Assembly: GCA_022561895.1 (NCBI GenBank)
Contig: JADFQH010000021.1
Span: forward strand, 1-17,529
Length of the DNA stretch: 17,529 bases
From: Methanobacteriota archaeon
Lineage (GTDB): Archaea > Halobacteriota > Halobacteria > Halobacteriales > Halalkalicoccaceae
Direction: 5' to 3'
Shown here: positions 1 through 6,974 of the stretch, in pieces
How positions within the stretch are numbered: the stretch's first letter is position 1
Layout: the number at the start of each line of letters is the position of its first letter
Notes under the pieces: model-generated
The model's input: only the letters and a program-made list of their open reading frames with translations
What the model was told of the DNA's origin: nothing
The model's database searches: none
Translations under genes and position numbers: made by a program

Positions 1-1
1 G

Positions 2-460
2 CTGGACTCACTTTTGAACGGCAACCTCAGTATTTTCTGGGACAACCTGAAACACCTGGTCCTCCCCGCAACGACCCTGATCTACATCCAGATCGCCCTT
101 TTGGTCCGGATCACGCGGTCCTCGATGCTGGAGGAGTTGGGCAAGGACTATGTCCGGACGGCGCGGGCCAAGGGCGTGATCGAAAGGGACGTGGTCAACA
201 AGCATGCCCGTAGAAACGCCCTGATCCCGGTCATCACCATGTCGAGCATCCTTTTCGTTGGGCTCATGCGCGGGGTGATCATCACGGAGACCGTCTTCAA
301 CTACCCCGGCATCGGACGATGGGGGGCGGCGGCGGCCATCCAGCTCGACATCCCGGGCGTCATGGGGTTCGCCCTTTTGACCTCGGCGCTCTTCCTTTTG
401 GGGAACCTGGCCGCGGACTGCATGTATGCCCTCGTAGATCCGCGTATCCGGCTGAAATGA
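2..460 (+). CDS. DppB-type ABC transporter permease, C-terminal part (5' truncated by window edge)
   Basis: This is the last ~152 residues of an inner permease subunit of a peptide/nickel-type (DppB/OppB) importer. The frame is open from the first bases of the window, so the N-terminal half (usually ~170-190 residues) lies upstream; the TTG at 14 is internal and not a start. The BPD_transp_1 coupling (EAA) loop is visible as DYVRTARAKG followed by NALIPV, which contacts the ATPases. It is followed by hydrophobic segments and the usual C-terminal signature ending DPRIRL. The stop overlaps the start of the next permease as ATGA (457-460), so the two are translationally coupled. The substrate cannot be read from the sequence, and the solute-binding protein is not in the window. 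Leucine codon use (several CTT and TTG) differs from the downstream ATPases. Confidence 0.93.
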   Translation: MDSLLNGNLSIFWDNLKHLVLPATTLIYIQIALLVRITRSSMLEELGKDYVRTARAKGVIERDVVNKHARRNALIPVITMSSILFVGLMRGVIITETVFNYPGIGRWGAAAAIQLDIPGVMGFALLTSALFLLGNLAADCMYALVDPRIRLK

Positions 461-1383
461 AAAAGGACGATTCTATTCTCAGGTCGATTTGGAAACGGCT
501 CAGGAAGAAGCCACTTTCCCTGATGGGGCTCGGCCTCATCGGCGCTTATGCCGGGGTGGCTATTTTTGCGCCGCTTCTGGCCCCCCCGCCCCCGAACACA
601 CGCGACGTCTACCTCATCCCTCAGGATGGTTACAGCCCGGATCCCCGCCCCCCCAGCCGGGAACACCTCTTTGGGACCACGGAGCAGCAGTACGATCTCT
701 ATTACGGGATCATCTGGGGAACCCGGAGCGCCTTCAAGGTCGGCATGCTGGTGGTGCTGGTCTCTCTGGCCGTGGGGATCCTCGTCGGGGGCTTCTCGGG
801 ATACTACGGCGGTTGGATCGATGAGGTAATGATGCGGATCGTCGACACCATCTTTGCGTTCCCAGGGCTCATCCTCGCGCTGATCATCGTCGCCGTTCTC
901 GGTGGCGGTTACTGGCAGCTCGTGCTCGCGTTTACGCTCTTCGGATGGGCGAGCTACGGACGGCTCATCCGCGGTGAAGTGCTCTCGATCAAGGAAAACG
1001 AGTACGTACTGGCGGCGAAAGCTCTCGGCGCGAAGGATAGATCGGTGATCTTCAAGCATATCATCCCGAACGCGATGCCGCCGCTGCTCGTGGTCGCCTC
1101 GCTCAACATCGGGACCGTCGTCATCGGTGTCGCGGCGCTTGGCTTTTTGGGACTTGGCATGCCGCCGGGAACCGCAGAGTGGGGCACGATGCTCGATGAG
1201 ACTCGCACAACCCTGATTCAGGGTCCGGAAGGCTCGATCCCATGGTGGGCAACGGTCTTTCCCGGTCTTGCCATCTTCGTGTTCGTGATGTCGATGAACC
1301 TGATCGGCGACGGGATCAACGACGCGCTCGACGCCCAGGAGATCGGTGCCGGAGAGGCCGGCGGGGCTGGAGGTGATGCCTGA
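457..1383 (+). CDS. DppC-type ABC transporter permease
   Basis: This is the second permease of the importer, 308 aa, a usual length for DppC/OppC. The start is the ATG in the ATGA overlap with the preceding gene; the same frame is open further upstream, but that part overlaps dppB. A basic N-terminus (KKDD, KRLRKKP) precedes a first membrane helix at about residues 24-45. A periplasm-type loop carrying EHLFGTTEQQYD follows, then the BPD_transp_1 domain with five helices and the EAA loop (NEYVLAAKALGAKD...HIIPNA). The family C-terminal motif DGINDALDA is followed by a Gly/Glu-rich tail. The stop (TGA 1381-1383) overlaps the ATG of the ATPase gene by one base. It should pair with the DppB-type subunit to form the membrane channel. 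Family assignment is firm; substrate is unknown. Confidence 0.95.
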   Translation: MKKDDSILRSIWKRLRKKPLSLMGLGLIGAYAGVAIFAPLLAPPPPNTRDVYLIPQDGYSPDPRPPSREHLFGTTEQQYDLYYGIIWGTRSAFKVGMLVVLVSLAVGILVGGFSGYYGGWIDEVMMRIVDTIFAFPGLILALIIVAVLGGGYWQLVLAFTLFGWASYGRLIRGEVLSIKENEYVLAAKALGAKDRSVIFKHIIPNAMPPLLVVASLNIGTVVIGVAALGFLGLGMPPGTAEWGTMLDETRTTLIQGPEGSIPWWATVFPGLAIFVFVMSMNLIGDGINDALDAQEIGAGEAGGAGGDA

Positions 1384-2459
1384 TGGCACTGCTCGAAGTC
1401 AACGATCTGACCGTCGAGTTCTACACCGAAGACGGCGTCGTCACCGCGGCTGACGAGCTCAGCTACCGAATCGAACGCGGCGAGAAGTTCGGCGTCGTCG
1501 GCGAGAGCGGGGCTGGAAAGAGCGTGACCGCCCTCTCGTTGATGCGCCTCATCGACAGCCCCGGTCGGATCGCAAGCGGCGAGATCCTCTTTAATGGACA
1601 GGACATCCTGAAAATGACCGAAGAGGAGGTCCGTTCGATCCGCGGCAACGAGATCGCGATGGTGTTTCAGGACGCACAAACCGCGCTCAACCCCGTCTAC
1701 ACCGTCGGCGAGCAGATCGCGGAAGCGATTCGACACCACCTCGACTACGACGACGACGAAGCGCGCGAGCGGACGATCCAACTACTCGACCAAGTCGGGA
1801 TTCCGGAGGCAGAAGCCCGGTACTCGGACTACCCCCACGAGTTCTCCGGCGGGATGCAACAGCGGGCAGTCATCGCAATGGCGCTGTCGTGTGATCCGGA
1901 TCTGCTCATCTGCGATGAGCCGACGACCGCACTCGACGTGACGATCGAGGCCCAGATCTTGGATCAGATCCAAGCGCTTGCGGACGACTTTGATACTGCC
2001 GTTCAGCTCATCACGCACGATCTGGGGGTCGTCGCGGAGGTCTGTGACCGTGTGATGGTGATGTATGCGGGCAAACCGGTCGAAAAAGCCCCCGTCGAGG
2101 AGCTGTACTACGATCCGAAAATGCCCTACACGGTCGGGCTGATGAGTTCGATTCCGCGCGTCGGGGACAGACGCGAGCGCCTCCAGACGATACCGGGGAC
2201 GATGCCGGATCTCGTCGAGCTACCGCCGGGCTGTAGCTTCCATCCCCGGTGTCCGTTCGCAGAGGACGCCTGTACTCGAAAAGAGCCACCGTTAGTCGAC
2301 ATCGACTCGGGGACTGAGGCCACGTTAGAAAGCGAGCGCGCCGCGGCCTGTCTCGCGTACACCGGCGATCTCACTGGCGATCTCGACTACGAGGTCACGG
2401 TTCGAGGCTCCGAATCGGAGACCGAGCCATCGTACACGGAGCGTGATCAGAATGTCTGA
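1383..2459 (+). CDS. Peptide-type ABC transporter ATP-binding protein (DppD-like)
   Basis: This is a 358-aa ATPase that powers the importer at the cytoplasmic face. Visible motifs are Walker A GESGAGKS (about 40-47), a Q-loop in VFQDAQTALNP (94-104), the ABC signature FSGGMQQR (154-161), Walker B LLICDEPTTALD (174-185) and the H-loop His in ITHDLG (212). The C-terminal oligopeptide-transporter domain has the usual cysteine cluster (PPGCSFHPRCPFAEDAC, then AAACLAY), which in relatives can hold an Fe-S cluster. The C-terminal tail (about 25 residues) is acidic and longer than in bacterial homologues. The start overlaps the dppC-like stop by one base, and the end overlaps the next gene's start region. 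DppD, OppD, NikD and GsiA-type ATPases cannot be told apart here. Confidence 0.96.
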   Translation: MALLEVNDLTVEFYTEDGVVTAADELSYRIERGEKFGVVGESGAGKSVTALSLMRLIDSPGRIASGEILFNGQDILKMTEEEVRSIRGNEIAMVFQDAQTALNPVYTVGEQIAEAIRHHLDYDDDEARERTIQLLDQVGIPEAEARYSDYPHEFSGGMQQRAVIAMALSCDPDLLICDEPTTALDVTIEAQILDQIQALADDFDTAVQLITHDLGVVAEVCDRVMVMYAGKPVEKAPVEELYYDPKMPYTVGLMSSIPRVGDRRERLQTIPGTMPDLVELPPGCSFHPRCPFAEDACTRKEPPLVDIDSGTEATLESERAAACLAYTGDLTGDLDYEVTVRGSESETEPSYTERDQNV

Positions 2460-3807
2460 ACGAAACGAAGAGCCGATTCTCCGGGTAGAGGGATTGAAAA
2501 AGTACTACGACACCTCCGGGGGGTTCATCGACACCCTCCTGGGTCGCGGCCAGTCGGTAAAAGCCGTCGACGGGATCGATCTCGAACTGTATGAGGGTGA
2601 AACCCTCGGTGTCGTTGGTGAATCGGGTTGTGGAAAAACCACGCTCGGGCGCTCCCTACTCAGGCTCATCGAGCCGACCGAAGGATCGGTTACCTACCGC
2701 GGAACCGAGCTGATGGACGCCTCCTCGAACGAACTCAGGGAGCTTCGCAAGGACCTCCAGTACATCTTTCAGGACCCGTTTTCGAGTCTGAACCCTCGGC
2801 TGACCGTTGGTGACATCATCGGCGAGCCGCTCGACATCCACGGGATCGCCGAGGGTGAGAAACGGACCGACCGGATCTACGAACTCCTAGAGATCGTGGG
2901 ACTGAACCCGAGTCACACGCACCGCTACCCCCACGAGTTTTCCGGTGGGCAGCGCCAGCGCATCGGGATCGCCCGCGCGCTCGCGGTCGATCCGGAGGTG
3001 ATCGTCTGTGACGAGCCGGTGAGCGCACTCGACGTGAGTGTGCAAGCACAGATTCTCAATCTCTTGGAGGATCTCCAGGACGAGTTCGGTCTCTCGTACA
3101 TCTTCATCGCCCACGACCTGAGCGTCGTCGAACATATCTCGGATCGCGTCGCGGTGATGTACCTCGGCGAGGTCGCGGAAGTCGGCGCGACCCCGGAGGT
3201 GTTCTCACCGCCGCACCACCCCTACACGGAGGCGCTGCTCTCTGCAATCCCCGAGCCGGATCCCCTCTGGCAGAGCGAGCAGATCTTCCTTTCGGGGACC
3301 GTCCCCTCGCCGATCGACCCGCCTTCAGGCTGCCGATTCCACACCCGGTGTCCCCGAATCATCCAGCCCGAAGGGTACGATCTCGACCAGGCGGTCTGGC
3401 GGTCGCTCCAGAACCTCAAACAGCGGACTCGGAAAGCAGAAACCCTCGAGCCCCTCACCGCGACCGAAGAGGACGAACGAACCGAGCTAACGGATCCCGC
3501 CGAAGTGTCGAGGGGAACTCTCGAGAAGCTGGTTCGTGAGGAGTTCTCACTGCCACCACGGCTGGGTGACTCACGGGCCGAAACCGTGTTTTCGGACGCG
3601 GTGGACGATCTCCACGACGGGGAGATCGAGCGCGCACAAGAACGGCTCGAAGAGAGCTTCGTCACGCCCTGTGAGGAACACCGCCCGGAGCAGATCCCGA
3701 CGGGAGATACCCACCGGATCGCGTGCCTACTGTACGACGAGCGGTTCGACGAGACCCATGCCCGTTTTCCCGTGGACGGAACCGACGACGCGGTTGCCGA
3801 CGACTGA
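2452..3807 (+). CDS. Peptide-type ABC transporter ATP-binding protein (DppF-like) with enlarged C-terminal domain
   Basis: This is the second ATPase, 451 aa against ~320-340 for bacterial DppF. I chose the ATG at 2452 because a GGAG lies at 2438-2441, about 10 nt upstream; a GTG at 2443 would add three residues. Motifs are Walker A GESGCGKT (57-64), a Q-loop at FQDPFSSLNP, signature FSGGQRQR (163-170), Walker B VIVCDEPVSALD (183-194) and the H-loop His at 221. In the C-terminal oligopeptide domain the first cysteines are C294 and C300 (GCRFHTRCP). The second pair, C407 and C425, comes only after an acidic, helical insert of ~100 residues (301-406). In most relatives this gap is ~10-25 residues. 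I recall similarly long DppF-like proteins in Halobacteria, so the insert is probably lineage-typical. This is the last gene of the operon. Confidence 0.95.
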   Translation: MSERNEEPILRVEGLKKYYDTSGGFIDTLLGRGQSVKAVDGIDLELYEGETLGVVGESGCGKTTLGRSLLRLIEPTEGSVTYRGTELMDASSNELRELRKDLQYIFQDPFSSLNPRLTVGDIIGEPLDIHGIAEGEKRTDRIYELLEIVGLNPSHTHRYPHEFSGGQRQRIGIARALAVDPEVIVCDEPVSALDVSVQAQILNLLEDLQDEFGLSYIFIAHDLSVVEHISDRVAVMYLGEVAEVGATPEVFSPPHHPYTEALLSAIPEPDPLWQSEQIFLSGTVPSPIDPPSGCRFHTRCPRIIQPEGYDLDQAVWRSLQNLKQRTRKAETLEPLTATEEDERTELTDPAEVSRGTLEKLVREEFSLPPRLGDSRAETVFSDAVDDLHDGEIERAQERLEESFVTPCEEHRPEQIPTGDTHRIACLLYDERFDETHARFPVDGTDDAVADD

Positions 3808-3826
3808 TACGGACCTGCTCCGAAGG

Positions 3827-3832
3827 CTTTAG
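3827..3832 (+). promoter_or_regulatory. TATA-like box for the gene at 3857
   Basis: CTTTAG is centred 27 nt before the ATG at 3857, the spacing expected for an archaeal promoter giving a leaderless transcript. The same hexamer sits at the same distance before mgsA (6137-6142). It separates this gene from the ABC operon that ends 50 nt upstream. Confidence 0.45.
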
Positions 3833-3856
3833 TCCGTATAGCGCTTTTTGCAGGTA

Positions 3857-4396
3857 ATGCGCCGGATCTACGAATCGGAGGCGCTTCATCGGGACGACAG
3901 CGATGGATTCTCGCCGAACGAACGCTCCGACACCAAGCTACAGGCGATGCGATGGGTGAACGCAACTGCAGTAAGTCGACGGATTCTCCCCTACTGGCTG
4001 CGTGATCGTGCGATTTCGATGTCAGTTTCGGTACCGAAAACCGAGTTTGCGCTCGGTGAACGGATCCCATTTCGGATTACGATGGCGAACTCGATGCCGT
4101 TTCCGATCACGTTCCGAACGCGCTCGCCAATCCCATGGGTATGGCACGTCGACGGAATGGACGACGCAGCCCGTATTTCGGTTCGTGATCCACCCGAAGA
4201 ACGAGGGGAGTTCAGGTTTGATCGCGGCGAGCGAAAGCGGTTTACGAAACAGTGGTCACAGATGATCCGGGTTTCGAAATCCGAGTGGGAGCCGGTCGAA
4301 CCCGGCGAGTATACGATCGGTGCACGGCTCAACGTCGAGAACCACTCGAGACGAAAGCTGGAGGCCGAGACAACGATCGAAGTCGTTCCGAGATAG
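3857..4396 (+). CDS. Haloarchaeal conserved protein, DUF7974-like, probable beta-sandwich
   Basis: This is a 179-aa soluble acidic protein of unknown function. The ATG at 3857 fits a leaderless start (TATA-like box 27 nt upstream); a TTG at 3848 is in frame but less likely. The N-terminus (MRRIYESEALHRDD) and the central pattern match what I remember of a haloarchaeal family now labelled DUF7974. That pattern is FALGERIPFRITMANSMPFP, then SPIPWVWHVDG, RGEFRFDRGERKRF and VEPGEYTIGARLNV. The alternation of strands around GERIPFRI, GERKRF and PGEYTI resembles Ig-like/BsuPI-type domains. There is no signal peptide or membrane segment. It is convergent with the next gene. The family name comes from memory and the fold is inferred. 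Confidence 0.8.
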   Translation: MRRIYESEALHRDDSDGFSPNERSDTKLQAMRWVNATAVSRRILPYWLRDRAISMSVSVPKTEFALGERIPFRITMANSMPFPITFRTRSPIPWVWHVDGMDDAARISVRDPPEERGEFRFDRGERKRFTKQWSQMIRVSKSEWEPVEPGEYTIGARLNVENHSRRKLEAETTIEVVPR

Positions 4397-4440
4397 AGTT
4401 TGAGAGGATCGGAAAGCTCGAATCGAGAAGACCCCTCCAA

Positions 4441-5319
4441 TCAGGGCTGAACGCCCGTCTCGTCCCCGCGCAGTTCGAGGTCGGATGGATTGAACTCCAA
4501 GAGTGGCTGCTCGCACTCGCGACAGCCGATCATGAAGACTTCGTACGTTCGACAGCAGGACTCTGTCGTCTCCTCGCTCAGGTAGATCTCGCCAGAGCAG
4601 CGTGGACAGCGCTCGTAAAACGATCGGAGCGATTTCAGTATCCCGAGACGCTGGGTGAGCGGAACCGCCAACCAGCGTTCGGTCTGCTCTCTGAGAGAAC
4701 GATCGGCGACGAGATCCGCAATCAGTGCCGCCTCGGATGGCCATTTTCGGATCCGCCGGTCGATCTTGACGGCGGGATACTCCCGGTCGAGAACGGTTAT
4801 GGAATCGGATTCGGTGTCGAACAGACTGGCGATTTCCTCGGGATGAGTCGAAGCTTCGCCAGCGGAATCCAGTCGTGTGTCGAGACGGCGGGCGAACTCG
4901 TCGGTGAGACAGAGATCCTCTTCGTGTTCGCACGGCCCGACAGCCCCCACGTCGAGTAAGAACTGCTCGGGGTCGACGGCGTGTTCCTTTTCGTATTCGA
5001 GTGATTCGACGGTTTGCCACGCCTCCTCGTCGTTTTTCGTTTCCTCGACCGGGTGGGTGTCGAACAGCGAGAGGACTCGCTCGGGAAGGTATCGCTTTGT
5101 GAGCGTCGGAGTCCCCGGAACGAGATACCCACGGAGATAGATCGCAAGCAGGGATGTGACGAAGACGACTGCGCCGAGCGGGAACGCGATCAGCGCTACG
5201 AACGCACTCATCACGAACGCGATAGCGACGTTGACGATGGTGCAGGGAAGACACCGATTCTCGCCCGTGTATTCGGGCTGCCGGAGCCGTTCGAGAACCG
5301 GCGTGGGAGACGTAGACAT
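4441..5319 (-). CDS. Haloarchaeal membrane protein with C-terminal zinc-ribbon-like cysteines
   Basis: This 292-aa protein has no assigned function. The N-terminal ~25 residues include PEYTGENRC and a CLPC motif (23-26). Two adjacent membrane helices (about 27-45 and 47-63) follow, with a long acidic cytoplasmic domain after them. The C-terminus carries CPRC (238-241), CC (255-256) and CREC (266-269), the spacing of a zinc ribbon. I recall the N-terminal motif YTGENRC.PCT in many haloarchaeal proteins of unknown role. The ATG at 5319 lies 27 nt downstream of an AT-rich box (5343-5350), so the mRNA is probably leaderless. The gene is convergent with 3857-4396 and divergent from 5413. The CxxC pairs could bind zinc or be redox-active; the sequence does not decide between these. 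Confidence 0.85.
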   Translation of the reverse strand: MSTSPTPVLERLRQPEYTGENRCLPCTIVNVAIAFVMSAFVALIAFPLGAVVFVTSLLAIYLRGYLVPGTPTLTKRYLPERVLSLFDTHPVEETKNDEEAWQTVESLEYEKEHAVDPEQFLLDVGAVGPCEHEEDLCLTDEFARRLDTRLDSAGEASTHPEEIASLFDTESDSITVLDREYPAVKIDRRIRKWPSEAALIADLVADRSLREQTERWLAVPLTQRLGILKSLRSFYERCPRCSGEIYLSEETTESCCRTYEVFMIGCRECEQPLLEFNPSDLELRGDETGVQP

Positions 5320-5342
5320 ACTAGATGTATACGATTACAGTG

Positions 5343-5350
5343 ATAAAAAT
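5343..5350 (-). promoter_or_regulatory. TATA box of the gene starting at 5319
   Basis: On the minus strand TTTTTATC lies centred ~27 nt before the ATG. The AT tract may also serve the divergent plus-strand gene at 5413. Confidence 0.6.
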
Positions 5351-5412
5351 ATGTGCCGTTTACGAGGGGACGGTCCGACTGGTTCATTGTTGTTCGTGAG
5401 CTATACTTGATC

Positions 5413-5814
5413 ATGGAACTGAACATGCGGGCGGTGGCATACGGCTTCGTCGTGAGCCTGCTTATCGGGCTTGTGGGTGGGGCAGTCATTCCGGGAACGG
5501 ACATGACGATCCCGGCGCTCGGATGGGGGCTCGCCGGTATCGTCGCCGGATTGGTTGCTGGCTACGTCGCCGGCGGAACCATCCCCAACGGGGCGATCCA
5601 CGGCGGTCTCGCGACCGTTATCGGCGCGTTCGTCCTGCTGATCGCAGTATCGTTCCTCGGCGTGCTGTTCGGGGGACTCGTTCCCGCGGTTGGCCTGCTC
5701 ACCCTCGGGGTGACGCTGCTCGCCATCTACGCGATCCCCGGCGCGATCGGCGGCGCAGTCGGATCCTGGGGGAAGGGACGACGGGCGAAACCGACTGGCC
5801 GTCCGGCGGCCTGA
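5413..5814 (+). CDS. DUF5518-type small membrane protein
   Basis: This 133-aa protein is almost entirely hydrophobic. It has about four membrane segments (about 5-25, 32-55, 60-88 and 92-118) and a short basic C-terminal tail (GKGRRAKPTGRPAA). Glycine-rich helix repeats such as GLVAGYVAGG and the motif NGAIHGGLA are typical of the haloarchaeal DUF5518 family as I know it. The role is unknown; the glycine-zipper pattern suggests tightly packed helices. The ATG at 5413 was preferred over a GTG at 5353 because hydrophobicity begins there and the extra 20 residues (PFTRGRSDWF...) look non-coding. No clear Shine-Dalgarno is seen. It is divergent from the gene at 5319. Confidence 0.82.
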   Translation: MELNMRAVAYGFVVSLLIGLVGGAVIPGTDMTIPALGWGLAGIVAGLVAGYVAGGTIPNGAIHGGLATVIGAFVLLIAVSFLGVLFGGLVPAVGLLTLGVTLLAIYAIPGAIGGAVGSWGKGRRAKPTGRPAA

Positions 5815-5855
5815 GAAGTCGTTTTTCGATCGAACTGAACTGTTTGTACCGTGGA

Positions 5856-5913
5856 GGGAGCAAATGGGAGATTTGAACCACGGTCGCAGCTTCGCTGCTC
5901 CCTGCTTCAAATC
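5856..5913. repeat. Nested palindromic element 1 beside the initiator tRNA
   Basis: Three inverted pairs are seen directly: GGGAGCA (5856-5862)/TGCTCCC (5896-5902), GATTTGAA (5870-5877)/TTCAAATC (5906-5913), and a tight GCAGC-TTC-GCTGC hairpin (5886-5898). They overlap, so only some can pair at once. The stretch GGGAGATTTGAACC read on the minus strand resembles a tRNA T-arm (GGTTCAAATCTCCC), but no other tRNA part is present. It is non-coding, between the gene ending at 5814 and the tRNA. Confidence 0.7.
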
Positions 5914-5922
5914 GACTCGTCG

Positions 5923-5981
5923 TATTTTCGAGACTCACGGACTCCTCGCTACGCTCGGAGTCGTTGTTCGTCCCGAAAATA
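5923..5981. repeat. Nested palindromic element 2, abutting the tRNA 3' end
   Basis: The outer arms are TATTTTCG (5923-5930) and CGAAAATA (5974-5981). Inside them GACTCC (5940-5945) pairs with GGAGTC (5957-5962), enclosing a CGC-TAC-GC-type loop. The right arm overlaps the last bases of the tRNA gene on its 3' side. It may act as a 3' processing or termination structure for the tRNA transcript, or be a mobile palindrome inserted next to it. Confidence 0.65.
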
Positions 5982-6054
5982 GCGGGAGGTAGATTTGAAC
6001 TACCGATCTGTGGGTTATGAGCCCACCGGAATCTCCTGGCTATCCCATCCCGCT
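5980..6054 (-). tRNA. Initiator tRNA-Met (CAU)
   Basis: On the minus strand a full cloverleaf can be folded. The acceptor is AGCGGGA paired with TCCCGCT, followed by discriminator A. The D-arm contains GGGATAGCCAGGAGATTCC, the anticodon arm is GTGGG-CTCATAA-CCCAC with anticodon CAT, and the T-arm is GGTAG-TTCAAAT-CTACC. The A1-U72 end and the three G-C pairs next to the anticodon loop mark it as the initiator rather than the elongator. CCA is not encoded and no intron is present. The length is 75 nt. It is needed for start-codon recognition with archaeal IF2. Confidence 0.97.
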
Positions 6055-6079
6055 ACCAGTTTCTACCGGAGTGTCGTAG

Positions 6080-6085
6080 TTAAGG
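6080..6085 (-). promoter_or_regulatory. tRNA promoter with flanking inverted repeat
   Basis: The minus-strand box CCTTAA (6080-6085) is centred about 28 nt before tRNA position 1 (6054), the normal archaeal distance. It sits between the arms of an 8-bp inverted repeat, CCGGAGTG (6066-6073) and CACTCCGG (6104-6111). Confidence 0.6.
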
Positions 6086-6136
6086 GTTGTGATTCAGAAA
6101 TCGCACTCCGGCGTAGCGATGCTACGGGATAAACAG

Positions 6137-6142
6137 CTTTAG
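6137..6142 (+). promoter_or_regulatory. TATA-like box of mgsA
   Basis: CTTTAG is centred ~26 nt before the ATG, implying a leaderless transcript. A perfect CGTAGC-GAT-GCTACG hairpin (6112-6126) lies just upstream, between this promoter and the divergent tRNA promoter. Confidence 0.5.
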
Positions 6143-6164
6143 AGATCGGCGACTCACAAGGGGT

Positions 6165-6527
6165 ATGACGCGACTCGCACTGATCGCTCACGACGAGAAA
6201 AAATCCGCCCTAATCAAGTTCGTCCACACACACGAAGACCGACTCTCGACGTGTGATCTCATCGCGACGGGCACGACCGGCAAACGGATCAACGCGGACA
6301 CCGACCTCACCGTCGAACGAATGGCTTCCGGTCCGTTAGGGGGGGATATGATGATCGGCGCGGAAGTCGCAAAAGACGCCCTCGACGGGGTGATCTTCCT
6401 TCGCGATCCGCTTCGCGCCCAACCACACGAACCCGATATCACCGCCCTTCTTCGGATCTGTGACGTACATGATACCGCGCTTGCGACGAACCTCGCAAGC
6501 GCGGCCTGTTTGATCGAGGGCGTTTAG
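6165..6527 (+). CDS. mgsA: Methylglyoxal synthase
   Basis: This cytoplasmic enzyme converts dihydroxyacetone phosphate to methylglyoxal plus phosphate. The 120 aa cover the single MGS-like domain; bacterial MgsA is ~130-150. Visible family motifs are ALIAHD with His9-Asp10 (DHAP binding), ATGTTGKRI (34-42, phosphate binding), SGPLGGDMMIGA with Asp61 in the place of the E. coli catalytic Asp71, and RDPLRAQPHEPD with His88 corresponding to E. coli His98. The C-terminal ATNLASA segment also matches the family. The ATG fits the TATA-like box. In haloarchaea MGS is thought to link triose phosphates to methylglyoxal/lactate metabolism; that part is established-family inference. The gene is monocistronic, convergent with the next gene 7 nt away. 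Confidence 0.96.
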   Translation: MTRLALIAHDEKKSALIKFVHTHEDRLSTCDLIATGTTGKRINADTDLTVERMASGPLGGDMMIGAEVAKDALDGVIFLRDPLRAQPHEPDITALLRICDVHDTALATNLASAACLIEGV

Positions 6528-6534
6528 TAGGGCG

Positions 6535-6801
6535 TTACGCCGAGGGTTTGCCGCGCTTCTGAACGATGTCGACCGCGTCGGCGTCGAGCGTTTCGACGGT
6601 GAGGAAATGCGGGACGTAGTTTCGCTTCTCGAAGTCCATTCGTTCGTCCTCCGTGCCGATGACACACCACAGTTGAGGGCGCTCTGGGCCGTGCCAGTCG
6701 CCGTTTCGCGTCACCGAAAAGAGAACCAGCTCCTCACCGTCGTACTCGATGATTCCGTCCTTGCGGACGCCGGGGTCCCCGTGAATGATCAGGCGCTTCA
6801 T
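6535..6801 (-). CDS. HAH_0734-type small haloarchaeal protein
   Basis: This is an 88-aa soluble protein of unknown function. It starts MKRLIIHGDPGVRKD and contains EYDGEELVLF, NGDWHGPE, QLWCVIGTEDER and FEKRNYVPH, matching what I recall of the HAH_0734 family found across Halobacteria. The ATG at 6801 is preferred over one at 6852 because a TTAATCC box is centred 27 nt upstream of it (6825-6831) and the family begins here. The single Cys and the DWHGP/TEDER motifs look conserved but suggest no known active site. It is convergent with mgsA, with 7 nt between stops. Confidence 0.88.
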   Translation of the reverse strand: MKRLIIHGDPGVRKDGIIEYDGEELVLFSVTRNGDWHGPERPQLWCVIGTEDERMDFEKRNYVPHFLTVETLDADAVDIVQKRGKPSA

Positions 6802-6824
6802 GCGCGAGGTTTCGGCGGATGGCG

Positions 6825-6831
6825 GATTAAG
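6825..6831 (-). promoter_or_regulatory. TATA-like box of the gene starting at 6801
   Basis: CTTAATC on the minus strand is centred ~27 nt before the ATG. It supports the shorter start and a leaderless mRNA. Confidence 0.5.
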
Positions 6832-6974
6832 CGCTTCGATGCTATCGATCATCGCGGCGTCAGTGATACCGCTCGACGCAGCGTAGCTCGAATTTCATAT
6901 GTGGCACAAAAGACGCATTATCAACGCCAGAACGATCGACAGCCCTTTGTTCGCAAGCGTGATAGTCCCCAGAA

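Noticed and set aside
301..1389. Long open frame on the minus strand (about 360 codons)
   Set aside because: It is antisense to two clear ABC permease genes and its product is Arg/His/Pro-rich without domains, typical of the mirror frame in GC-rich haloarchaeal genes.
3222..4070. Minus-strand frame across the end of the second ATPase gene
   Set aside because: Ser/Arg-rich shadow of the plus-strand genes; it spans an intergenic promoter and has no family motif.
4256..5254. Minus-strand frame overlapping the membrane/zinc-ribbon gene in another phase
   Set aside because: Arg-rich, no hydrophobic segments; the other phase has membrane helices, CxxC motifs and a promoter.
5850..5913. tRNA fragment or second tRNA
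   Set aside because: Only a T-arm-like GGTTCAAATC is present; no acceptor, D-arm or anticodon arm can be built. Treated as a palindromic element.
5980..6054. tRNA gene as attachment site for the integrase at 13052
   Set aside because: No second copy of the tRNA 3' end was found near the island, and core genes lie between.
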